NCBI GenBank assembly: GCA_002717685.1
Contig: PBBK01000009.1
Coordinates: 38,274 to 43,473, forward strand
Reading direction: 5' to 3'
DNA length: 5,200 bases
From: Gammaproteobacteria bacterium
Lineage (GTDB): Bacteria; Pseudomonadota; Gammaproteobacteria; Woeseiales; Woeseiaceae
Part shown: positions 1-5,200 of the stretch, piece after piece
How positions within the stretch are numbered: position 1 is the stretch's first letter
How the letters are laid out: the number at the start of each line of letters is the position of its first letter
Notes under the pieces: generated by a model
Databases searched by the model: none
Seen by the model: the letters and a program-made list of their open reading frames with translations, nothing else
Told to the model about the DNA's origin: nothing
Translations under genes and position numbers: made by a program

Positions 1-1628
1 ACTTCCCTATCATCAGAAAGAATCGTGGAAGTAAAGCGGTAAAAATGATTTATAGCGATGAGCTAAACCCTGGAGAAACTACTAAAACTATAAATGTAGA
101 TCGAAGTGAAAGACTGAGATTTTCATTATGTGATGATGAAATAATAGATCTCGCAAAAAAAGCTGCACTTATTGAAAAACATTATGATCGCCCGATGGAT
201 ATAGAATGGGCAAAAGATGGGGTGGATGGATGCCTGTATATTCTTCAAGCTAGACCAGAAACAGTTCAAAGTAACAATGGAAGTTCAATTCAAAGATTTA
301 CATTAAAAAATCATTCACCTGTAATATCTAGAGGAAGAAGTATTGGGCAAAAGATAGGTACTGGTACAGCAAAAATTATTAGGAATGCTAAAGAAATGCA
401 CCGGATTCAGATGGGAGATGTGCTGGTTTCTGATATGACTGACCCAGATTGGGAGCCTGTTATGAAAAAAACTTCTGCAATCGTAACTAATCGAGGAGGA
501 CGAACCTGTCATGCTGCGATTATAGCGAGAGAACTTGGAATACCAGCAGTGGTTGGTTGCAATGATGAAACTAAAACCATTTCTGATGGAGAAATGGTAA
601 CTGTAAGTTGCGCTGAAGGAGATGAAGGATTTATTTATAAAGGCCAATTAAATTTTGAAGAACATAATATTGAATTAGACGGGCTTCCTGAAATACCAGT
701 AAATATCATGATGAATGTCGGCAACCCTGATCGTGCATTTGATTTCGCTAATATCCCAAATCATGGTGTAGGACTAGCTAGACTGGAATTTATAATCAAT
801 AGAATGATTGGTATTCACCCAAAAGCATTGTTGCAATATGAAAAAAATAATAAAGAAATAAAAGAAGCTATCAACGAACAAATGGCTGGCTATGATGATC
901 CTATTGATTTTTTTATAAATAAATTATCTGAAGGAATATCGACAATAGCTGCGGCTTTCTCACCAAAACCTGTAATTGTCAGGTTATCTGATTTCAAAAC
1001 TAATGAGTACTCAAACCTAATAGGTGGAGAAAATTTTGAGCCTAAAGAAGAGAACCCAATGTTAGGATTTAGAGGTGCAGGACGATATATCTCTAAAGAA
1101 TTTCAACCATGTTTTGAACTCGAATGCCAAGCCATAAAAAAAGTCAGAGGAGAAATGGGGCTAAAAAATGTAGAAATTATGATTCCATTTGTAAGAACAA
1201 TAAAGCAAGCGGAAGAAGCAATAAATTTACTTGCTAAAAATGGCTTAGAAAGAAAAAAAGATAACCTAAAAATAATAATGATGTCAGAGTTACCCTCAAA
1301 CGCTCTTTTAGCTGAGGATTTCTTAAAATATTTTGATGGAATGTCAATCGGCTCCAATGATCTGACTCAATTAACACTTGGATTAGATAGGGATTCCTCG
1401 TTGGTAGCAGATATTTTTGATGAACGTGATGAAGCTGTAAAATTAATGATTGCGATGACAATCAGGGCCTGTAAGAAACAAAGTAAATATATTGGTATCT
1501 GCGGTCAGGGACCGTCTGACCATCCAGATCTAGCAAAATGGTTAGTTGAAGAAGGTATTGAGAGCATATCACTTAGTCCTGATTCAGTTCTTGAAACATG
1601 GATGTTTCTTGCTGGCGAATCAATTTAA
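1..1628 (+). CDS. ppsA: Phosphoenolpyruvate synthase (pyruvate, water dikinase), C-terminal part; 5' end off the window
   Basis: Cytosolic gluconeogenic enzyme that converts pyruvate, ATP and water to phosphoenolpyruvate, AMP and phosphate through a phosphohistidine intermediate. The frame is already open at position 3 and the codons before the first ATG (position 45) match the family, so that ATG is internal and the gene is cut by the window edge. About 541 residues are visible; E. coli PpsA has 792, so roughly 250 N-terminal residues are missing. Numbering from the ATG at 45: the end of the ATP-grasp domain with EKHYDRPMDIEWAKDG (44-59) and QARPET (68-73); the swivelling phosphohistidine domain with GGRTCHAAIIARELGIP (151-167), catalytic His156 at bases 510-512; then the PEP/pyruvate-binding TIM barrel with GLARLEF (243-249), GFRGAGR (341-347), SIGSNDLTQL (434-443) and CGQGPSDHP (486-494), whose Cys is the conserved C-terminal active-site cysteine. 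It ends with TAA, with no frameshift. The next gene is convergent; no ppsR regulator gene adjoins it on this side. Identification is very secure. Confidence 0.97.
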   Translation, partial: FPIIRKNRGSKAVKMIYSDELNPGETTKTINVDRSERLRFSLCDDEIIDLAKKAALIEKHYDRPMDIEWAKDGVDGCLYILQARPETVQSNNGSSIQRFTLKNHSPVISRGRSIGQKIGTGTAKIIRNAKEMHRIQMGDVLVSDMTDPDWEPVMKKTSAIVTNRGGRTCHAAIIARELGIPAVVGCNDETKTISDGEMVTVSCAEGDEGFIYKGQLNFEEHNIELDGLPEIPVNIMMNVGNPDRAFDFANIPNHGVGLARLEFIINRMIGIHPKALLQYEKNNKEIKEAINEQMAGYDDPIDFFINKLSEGISTIAAAFSPKPVIVRLSDFKTNEYSNLIGGENFEPKEENPMLGFRGAGRYISKEFQPCFELECQAIKKVRGEMGLKNVEIMIPFVRTIKQAEEAINLLAKNGLERKKDNLKIIMMSELPSNALLAEDFLKYFDGMSIGSNDLTQLTLGLDRDSSLVADIFDERDEAVKLMIAMTIRACKKQSKYIGICGQGPSDHPDLAKWLVEEGIESISLSPDSVLETWMFLAGESI

Positions 1629-1632
1629 CCAA

Positions 1633-1664
1633 AAAAACTAAAAATAATTAATTCTTAAGTTTTT
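1633..1664. terminator. Weak A/T inverted repeat between ppsA and the DUF938 gene; possible bidirectional terminator
   Basis: AAAAACT at 1633-1639 is mirrored by AGTTTTT at 1658-1664 across an 18-base A/T-rich loop. It lies at the convergent stop codons, and its right arm runs into the last codons of the DUF938 gene. Each strand would carry an A-rich 5' arm and a T-rich 3' arm, as in bidirectional terminators. The stem has only one G-C pair, however, so folding would be weak. The assignment rests on position and symmetry; chance in A/T-rich sequence is a real alternative. Confidence 0.25.
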
Positions 1665-2308
1665 GTATAAACAACAGTGTAGTTATTTGCTGGCATTGCG
1701 TATAAAGCAGTCCTAGTTAATTCTGAAGTTTTTGCAAAACCATCTAAATCCTCTAGGTCTCTTATCCCCATTGCTGAATTTTGATCAAATAATAATTTAT
1801 TAAATTCTTCATTACTTTCACTAATGAAACTACCGTTTATCTTAAAAGGTCCGTATAAACAAAATTTGTTGTTACGTGACAAGATAACACCTATCAATGA
1901 GAACATAAGCTCAACTGCTTTGATATTCATAATGTGAGCTGTATTTGAAGAAAATACTGCGTCATACCGACCAATAACAGTCTTATCTCTTTCGACGTCA
2001 AGGTTAATTGGCGGCTTAACATTAGAGCGACCGCTATATTTAATCCAGTCGTTAATTCCCTTGTGATTACATGACAAATCACTTGTTTGCCAAGTTATAT
2101 TTGGCAAACATTTAGCAAAAAACACTGCATGCTGACCTGTTCCAGATCCTATTTCAAGAACTTTTAGGTAATTACTGAATTCAAATTTCAATACTTCAGA
2201 TATAACTTCTCGATTTCTGTTGCATGCCTCAGCATTAGGTCTTTTTTTTCCCTTGTTCAATGTAAGATTTTTATCTAAAAAAATACTCTCGATAATATCT
2301 AAGCTCAT
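1655..2308 (-). CDS. DUF938 family SAM-dependent methyltransferase-like protein (METTL26-type), function unknown
   Basis: Predicted cytosolic class I methyltransferase-fold protein of 217 residues from the ATG at 2308. Visible family marks: the N-terminal [11 protein letters not shown] segment (27-37), the SAM-binding motif [10 protein letters not shown] followed by QHAVFFA (50-65), WQTSDLS (73-79), [12 protein letters not shown] (117-128), FCLYGPF (149-155), SESNEEF (163-169), MGIRDLEDL (180-188) and MPANN (205-209) near the C-terminus. This string of motifs identifies the DUF938 (PF06080) family, to which human METTL26 also belongs; no substrate is established. The start is uncertain: ATG at 2308 and TTG at 2311 lie inside the 3' end of orn, while TTG at 2260 lies just after the orn stop and would remove about 17 non-conserved residues. 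None has a good Shine-Dalgarno sequence. The gene follows orn on the same strand and is probably co-transcribed and translationally coupled with it. Oddity: the loop before FCLYGPF reads SRNNK where the family usually has a Pro-Gly-Gly type turn. Confidence 0.88.
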   Translation of the reverse strand: MSLDIIESIFLDKNLTLNKGKKRPNAEACNRNREVISEVLKFEFSNYLKVLEIGSGTGQHAVFFAKCLPNITWQTSDLSCNHKGINDWIKYSGRSNVKPPINLDVERDKTVIGRYDAVFSSNTAHIMNIKAVELMFSLIGVILSRNNKFCLYGPFKINGSFISESNEEFNKLLFDQNSAMGIRDLEDLDGFAKTSELTRTALYAMPANNYTVVYTKT

Positions 2309-2828
2309 CAATAGAATCGTAAATATCAGCTAAAGCACGATGTTTTGGTTGTTTTCTAAAATTTTTAATTTCATTAGGGGCCCACAATTGAGCAAGAATT
2401 TTGACGGAACTCACATCCAAATTCCGATAATGAAAAAAATTCTCAAGAGATGGCATTTGTCGCGCAAGAAATCTTCTATCCTGACAGATGCTACTGCCAC
2501 ACATAGGTGATTTTTTTTGTTCAACATATTCTTTGAGAAATTCTAAAGTTCTTTTTTCTGCCTGTTCTACTGTCATCTCCGTTTGCAGAACTCTTTCAGT
2601 CAGACCTGATGATCCATGGTGTTTTGTATTCCATGCATCCATTCCGTCCATTATTTCTTTTGATTGATGTATTGCCAATACTGGGCCTTCAGCAATAAAA
2701 TCAAGCTCCTTATTAGTAATTATCGTAGCAATTTCTATAATATGATCATTTTGAGTATCCAAACCCGTCATTTCGAGATCAATCCATATCAGGTAAATCT
2801 CGTTATTAATTTTTTTTTTATCTGGCAT
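2271..2828 (-). CDS. orn: Oligoribonuclease (3'-5' exoribonuclease of the DEDDh family)
   Basis: Degrades 2-5 nucleotide RNA fragments, including pGpG from cyclic-di-GMP breakdown, to mononucleotides; cytosolic and usually a homodimer. The protein has 185 residues against 181 in E. coli. All catalytic DEDDh residues are present: Asp17 and Glu19 in [10 protein letters not shown], Asp117 in QDRRFL, and His163 and Asp168 in HRALADI. These sit at a constant +5 offset from E. coli D12, E14, D112, H158 and D163. Other family blocks are [13 protein letters not shown] (65-77), PMCGSSI (108-114), [10 protein letters not shown] (132-141) and YYREYF (178-183). The start ATG at 2828 is the only methionine before the exonuclease core; no clear Shine-Dalgarno sequence precedes it. 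Codons 4-7 fall in a run of ten adenines (plus-strand Ts at 2810-2819). It is divergent from rsgA across a 109-base gap, an arrangement known from E. coli, and its 3' end overlaps the DUF938 gene. Confidence 0.97.
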   Translation of the reverse strand: MPDKKKINNEIYLIWIDLEMTGLDTQNDHIIEIATIITNKELDFIAEGPVLAIHQSKEIMDGMDAWNTKHHGSSGLTERVLQTEMTVEQAEKRTLEFLKEYVEQKKSPMCGSSICQDRRFLARQMPSLENFFHYRNLDVSSVKILAQLWAPNEIKNFRKQPKHRALADIYDSIDELRYYREYFFR

Positions 2829-2937
2829 GCTCGAATTTATCGCTCGTATTAACGTTGTATCCGTTTTATTATTTATTACATATCATAGTGCAATAATATC
2901 GTTCGTAATAGCATAAAATGCTTAATACAGATTTTAT
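2829..2937. promoter_or_regulatory. Divergent orn/rsgA intergenic region with presumed back-to-back promoters
   Basis: This 109-base A/T-rich gap is the only place where promoters for the orn unit (leftward) and rsgA (rightward) can easily lie. Candidate -10 elements are TAAAAT at 2914-2919 for rsgA and, on the minus strand, TATTAT (2898-2893) or TATGAT (2887-2882) for orn; each matches five of six consensus bases. No convincing -35 box sits 16-18 bases from any of them. A small palindrome, AGCAT-AAA-ATGCT (2910-2922), overlaps the rsgA candidate. Neither gene has an evident Shine-Dalgarno sequence at its start. The region's role is a safe inference from gene orientation; the individual boxes are weak guesses. 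Confidence 0.45.
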
Positions 2938-3843
2938 ATGATCCTAAAAATTAATCACAAAGCTCAGGTCATCGCTACTTACAGTCAACGAATGATCGTA
3001 AGAACAGTAAACGGTGAACATTTTAATGCAAGAATAAAAGGGAAAAATCTTCGCCCTGTCTGTGGTGACTGGGTTCTAATTGAATCTATTAAAAATGAAA
3101 ATGAAAAATTAATAACTAAAATTTCAGTCAGAAATAATGAGCTCTCTCGAATAAACACGAGGGGTAAAAGAGAAATTTTGGCAGCAAATATTAATTTACT
3201 GATTATTGTAATAGCTGTTCATCCTGAACCAGATTGGTATGTTGTTGATAGATACATAAGTACAGCAGAAAACATGGGGATCAAAGCTGTTATAGTTTTT
3301 AACAAAATTGATCTTGATAAAAAAAATAATAAAGCGATTGATTTCATCCAAGATTACAAAAAAATTGGATACCAAACTATTAAATGCAGTGTTAAAGAAA
3401 ATAGCAATTTGGATAAAATATGTCAGATCGTGGAAAATAAAACAGCTATTCTCGTGGGTCAGTCTGGTGTCGGTAAATCTAGTATTATCAACAAAACTAC
3501 AAATAATATTCTCAAAATCTCAGAAATTTCGGTAGTTAGTGGCCAAGGAAAACACACCACGGCCAATTCAATGATGTTTGATTTACCAAATAAAGGAAAA
3601 CTAATTGATTCGCCCGGAATACGTGATTTTATAACCTATGCAGAATCATTTTCAGAAATAATTTCTGGGTATAAAGAAATTAAGCTACACGGCGTTGATT
3701 GTAAATTTCATAACTGCCGCCATCTCAGAGAACCCGATTGTGCTGTAAAATATGCTGTTTTAAAAGGAAAAATAACCAATCACAGATACAATAGTTTCAA
3801 GAGACTAATTAATATATTAAAAAATTTAAAAAAAATTAATTAA
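2938..3843 (+). CDS. rsgA: Ribosome small-subunit-dependent GTPase RsgA (YjeQ/YloQ), 30S maturation factor
   Basis: Circularly permuted GTPase that binds the 30S subunit, checks late maturation of the decoding centre and releases assembly factors on GTP hydrolysis. Protein of 301 residues. Domains in order: N-terminal OB fold (about 5-65) with RPVCGDWVLIE (39-49); permuted GTPase core with G4 NKID (122-125), a probable G5 around CSVKE (150-154), G1/P-loop GQSGVGKS (174-181), the G2 region GKHTT (204-208) and G3 DSPG (224-227) leading into IRDF; C-terminal zinc knuckle with Cys255, Cys260, His262 and Cys268; and a basic, lysine-rich tail. The order G4-G5-G1-G2-G3 is diagnostic. It lacks the roughly 40-residue basic N-terminal extension of E. 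coli RsgA (350 residues); an in-frame TAA at 2923-2925 shows that the frame does not extend upstream. The ATG at 2938 is chosen because the OB fold begins at once. No clear Shine-Dalgarno sequence is visible. Confidence 0.97.
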   Translation: MILKINHKAQVIATYSQRMIVRTVNGEHFNARIKGKNLRPVCGDWVLIESIKNENEKLITKISVRNNELSRINTRGKREILAANINLLIIVIAVHPEPDWYVVDRYISTAENMGIKAVIVFNKIDLDKKNNKAIDFIQDYKKIGYQTIKCSVKENSNLDKICQIVENKTAILVGQSGVGKSSIINKTTNNILKISEISVVSGQGKHTTANSMMFDLPNKGKLIDSPGIRDFITYAESFSEIISGYKEIKLHGVDCKFHNCRHLREPDCAVKYAVLKGKITNHRYNSFKRLINILKNLKKIN

Positions 3844-3852
3844 CTTTACCGA

Positions 3853-4200
3853 TCAACCGGGCGGCCACATCAGTGCTCTACCGCCCAATAAATGTAAATG
3901 TAAATGAAAGACAGTTTGTCCTGCGGCAGAGTTACAATTCATTACTACTCGATAACCTTCATTAGAAAAATTATTTTTCTTTGCTATTGAGGCTGCAACT
4001 AAAAACAGTTGGCCCAAATTATCGCAATCACTTTCGATAAGATCATTGATAGTTGGTATATGTCTTTTAGGGATAATTAAAATATGCGTTGGTGCTTGGG
4101 GATTAATATCATTAAAAGCTATAATATTTTCTGACTCAAAAACAACGTCTGCATTAATATCCCCATTAACAATTTTACAAAACAAACAGTCTCCATTCAT
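3853..4200 (-). CDS. hinT: HIT-family (histidine triad) nucleotide-binding protein, HinT-like
   Basis: Small cytosolic purine-nucleotide-binding hydrolase of the Hint branch, which splits nucleoside phosphoramidates and aminoacyl-adenylates in characterised members; the physiological substrate is usually unclear. The protein has 115 residues from the ATG at 4200. It shows the CLFCKIVNGDI opening (5-15) with Cys5 and Cys8 of a zinc-type CxxC seen in many family members, FNDINPQAPTHILIIPKRHI (29-48), GYRVVMN (82-88), the histidine triad HLHLHLLGG (99-107) with His99, His101 and catalytic His103, and the typical WPPG C-terminus. The frame stays open upstream to a TTG at 4236 that overlaps the recR stop, but the ATG at 4200 is preferred: AAAGGA lies 9 bases before it and the family begins at this point. 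It follows recR by 32 bases on the same strand, so it is probably the last gene of a ybaB-recR-hinT transcript. Family assignment is firm; the symbol is a family-level name. Confidence 0.94.
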   Translation of the reverse strand: MNGDCLFCKIVNGDINADVVFESENIIAFNDINPQAPTHILIIPKRHIPTINDLIESDCDNLGQLFLVAASIAKKNNFSNEGYRVVMNCNSAAGQTVFHLHLHLLGGRALMWPPG

Positions 4201-4209
4201 TATCTCGAT

Positions 4210-4215
4210 TCCTTT
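4210..4215 (-). promoter_or_regulatory. Shine-Dalgarno sequence that sets the HIT protein start
   Basis: AAAGGA on the minus strand, 9 bases before the ATG at 4200. It favours that ATG over the upstream TTG at 4236, which has no comparable signal. Confidence 0.7.
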
Positions 4216-4232
4216 ATTAATAAATTGCTCTC

Positions 4233-4832
4233 TCAATCAATAATTCTCCTACCAAAAAATGCATGAGATAAAGTTCCGACATCAACATACTCTAATTCCC
4301 CTCCGAGCGGTACTCCATGAGCAATTCTACTTGCCTGGACACTGCAGCGTGATGCCATTTCAGATAAAAAATGAGCTGTAGCATCCCCTTCAACAGTTGG
4401 ATTTGTAGCAATAATTAACTCCTTTATATCTTCAGCCTTTAACCGTTTTTCAAGTTGATTTAAATGAAGCTCTTCTGGCCCTATACCATCTAGTGGAGAT
4501 AAATGCCCCATAAGAATAAAATATTGACCGCGATAACCTGTAGCATCATCTATAGCCATTACGTCAGCAGGTGATTCTACAACACATATTTGGGATTTCT
4601 TTCGTTTTTCAGATGAACAGATATGGCATAAATTATTCTCAGTAAACATTCTGCATCTTTCGCAATGTTTAATTTCTGAAACAGCAGTTGCTAGGGCTTC
4701 AGATAACACAGAAGCCCCGTCTAGGTTTCTTTCAAGTAAATAAAAAGCTATCCTTTGCGCAGATTTCTTACCAATGCCTGGCATACATTGTAAGGATTCT
4801 ATCAAGTGCATCAAAACAGAAGAATAAGTCAC
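4233..4832 (-). CDS. recR: Recombination mediator protein RecR
   Basis: Works with RecF and RecO in loading RecA onto SSB-coated single-stranded DNA during gap repair; assembles as a ring-shaped tetramer that can encircle DNA. The protein has 199 residues (E. coli 201). Domain order: helix-hairpin-helix LQCMPGIGKKSAQRIAFYLL (14-33); zinc finger Cys57-x2-Cys60 and Cys69-x2-Cys72; Toprim domain starting at CVVESPADV (83-91), with LMGHLSPLDGIGPEEL (107-122), ATNPTVEGDATA (142-153) and IAHGVPLGGELEYVD (170-184); and a C-terminal GTLSHAFFGRR (186-196). The start is GTG at 4832: it places 15 residues before the Cys of the hairpin motif, exactly as in E. coli, and AAAGG precedes it by 7 bases. A later ATG (codon 8) would cut into the first helix. 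It follows ybaB by 18 bases, the classic ybaB-recR arrangement. Nothing is missing. Confidence 0.98.
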   Translation of the reverse strand: MTYSSVLMHLIESLQCMPGIGKKSAQRIAFYLLERNLDGASVLSEALATAVSEIKHCERCRMFTENNLCHICSSEKRKKSQICVVESPADVMAIDDATGYRGQYFILMGHLSPLDGIGPEELHLNQLEKRLKAEDIKELIIATNPTVEGDATAHFLSEMASRCSVQASRIAHGVPLGGELEYVDVGTLSHAFFGRRIID

Positions 4833-4839
4833 GACAATA

Positions 4840-4844
4840 CCTTT
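4840..4844 (-). promoter_or_regulatory. Shine-Dalgarno sequence for the GTG start of recR
   Basis: AAAGG on the minus strand, 7 bases upstream of the GTG at 4832, inside the 18-base ybaB-recR gap. It supports the non-ATG start. Confidence 0.7.
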
Positions 4845-4850
4845 AAATAC

Positions 4851-5174
4851 TTAAAATGGTAATTTCATTCCTGGCGGCATTGGAATTCCTGTCGCCATTC
4901 CAGAATATTTTTTTTGAATTGTTGATTCAACTTTTCTTACAGCGTCATTAAACGATGCAATAATTAAGTCTTCTAACATATCTTTATCATCACCCAATAG
5001 ATCATCATCAATTTCTATTGATTTAACTTGATGTTTGCAAGTCATGGTAAGCTTTACCAAGCCTCCACCAGATTCTCCTATAACGGTTAAATCTGCTAGT
5101 TCTTTTTGAGCTTTTTGCATATTTTCTTGCATTTGCTGCGCTTGCTTCATAAGTTGTTCCATACCACCCTTCAT
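4851..5174 (-). CDS. ybaB: YbaB/EbfC family nucleoid-associated DNA-binding protein
   Basis: Small dimeric DNA-binding protein that associates with the nucleoid; it is linked to recR by gene order across bacteria, and its exact role in repair or gene regulation is less settled. It has 107 residues, close to the 109 of E. coli YbaB. The N-terminal helix [20 protein letters not shown] (5-24) is glutamine- and methionine-rich and forms the coiled dimer arm in the family. It is followed by [12 protein letters not shown] (33-44), [19 protein letters not shown] (53-71), FNDAVRKVE (75-83) and the C-terminal PPGMKLPF (100-107), all hallmark blocks. The start ATG at 5174 is well supported by AGGAG 7 bases upstream; the later methionines at codons 5 and 9 fall within the helix. 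In many bacteria dnaX lies directly upstream, which here would be beyond the right edge; the operon promoter is therefore not in view. Confidence 0.97.
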   Translation of the reverse strand: MKGGMEQLMKQAQQMQENMQKAQKELADLTVIGESGGGLVKLTMTCKHQVKSIEIDDDLLGDDKDMLEDLIIASFNDAVRKVESTIQKKYSGMATGIPMPPGMKLPF

Positions 5175-5181
5175 TACTTTT

Positions 5182-5186
5182 CTCCT
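5182..5186 (-). promoter_or_regulatory. Shine-Dalgarno sequence of ybaB
   Basis: AGGAG on the minus strand, 7 bases before the ATG at 5174: the strongest ribosome binding site in the window. The remaining bases to the right edge show no recognisable coding or promoter signal and are too few to judge. Confidence 0.8.
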
Positions 5187-5200
5187 AACATTTGGAAAAT

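Noticed and set aside
45..47. ATG at 45 as the true start of a short PEP synthase
   Set aside because: Codons before it are open to the window edge and encode residues matching PpsA (RGSKAVK before the Met), and the ATP-grasp domain would otherwise be missing; the gene is cut by the window.
315..647. 110-codon minus-strand open frame opposite ppsA
   Set aside because: It lies opposite the strongly conserved phosphohistidine domain, has no recognisable domain or ribosome binding site, and reads as low-complexity Ser/Tyr/Phe-rich shadow sequence.
1103..1461. Two further minus-strand open frames opposite the ppsA barrel domain
   Set aside because: They overlap each other and a certain gene, with composition typical of antisense shadows and no family motifs.
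2664..2852. 62-codon plus-strand frame opposite the start of orn
   Set aside because: It overlaps the catalytic N-terminus of orn and part of the divergent promoter gap, with no motif or ribosome binding site.
3308..3535. Second plus-strand frame inside rsgA
   Set aside because: It is out of frame within the RsgA GTPase core, and its lysine/isoleucine-rich content reflects A/T-rich codons read in the wrong frame.
3806..3842. Inverted repeat TAATTAAT / ATTAATTA at the 3' end of rsgA
   Set aside because: It is entirely A/T, lies within the lysine/asparagine/isoleucine codons of the RsgA tail, has a 21-base loop and no following T-tract; chance in low-complexity sequence is the simpler reading.
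3853..4236. Longer HIT protein starting at TTG 4236, overlapping the recR stop
   Set aside because: The 12 extra residues are not family-like, whereas the ATG at 4200 has AAAGGA at good spacing and fits the family start.
4046..4243. 65-codon plus-strand frame opposite the HIT gene
   Set aside because: Its hydrophobic look comes from the complement of conserved HIT codons; there is no start signal.
1..5200. Hidden novel system, mobile element, CRISPR array or phage island
   Set aside because: Every stretch over about 110 bases is accounted for by a conserved gene; no direct repeats, integrase, transposase, attachment site or compositional break was seen.

Overview
The window is an ordinary, densely packed stretch of an AT-rich bacterial chromosome. 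The proteins most closely resemble gammaproteobacterial homologues: the phosphoenolpyruvate synthase, oligoribonuclease, RecR and YbaB reading frames all track the E. coli proteins closely. The divergent rsgA/orn pair and the ybaB-recR order are also arrangements known from Gammaproteobacteria. The low GC, short intergenic gaps, small gene overlap and compact proteins would fit a streamlined, perhaps marine, gammaproteobacterium. That is inference; no single marker here fixes the lineage.

Layout, left to right. Positions 1-1628 (+) are the C-terminal two thirds of phosphoenolpyruvate synthase (ppsA); its start lies off the left edge. A 26-base gap with a weak A/T inverted repeat separates it from a convergent minus-strand pair: a DUF938 SAM-dependent methyltransferase-like gene (1655-2308) and, upstream of it and overlapping it by about 38 bases, oligoribonuclease (orn, 2271-2828). 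A 109-base divergent intergenic region (2829-2937) must hold the promoters for orn (-) and the ribosome-assembly GTPase rsgA (+, 2938-3843). rsgA converges, with only 9 bases between stops, on a minus-strand cluster that reads ybaB (4851-5174), recR (4233-4832), hinT-like HIT protein (3853-4200). Each gene in this cluster has a recognisable Shine-Dalgarno sequence. The cluster's promoter lies beyond the right edge, probably upstream of dnaX, which commonly precedes ybaB.

Functionally this is housekeeping: gluconeogenic PEP formation (PpsA), terminal RNA turnover (Orn), 30S subunit maturation (RsgA), recombinational repair (YbaB/RecR) and purine-nucleotide hydrolysis (HIT). The DUF938 protein is the only one without a settled role. 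I found no tRNA or rRNA, mobile element, CRISPR array, phage gene or defence system, and no gene-free stretch above 300 bases. I do not see evidence for a previously undescribed system. The points worth a second look are small ones: start-site ambiguity and overlap at orn/DUF938, a ten-A run at the start of orn, weak initiation signals at the rsgA/orn pair, and a degenerate loop in the DUF938 protein.
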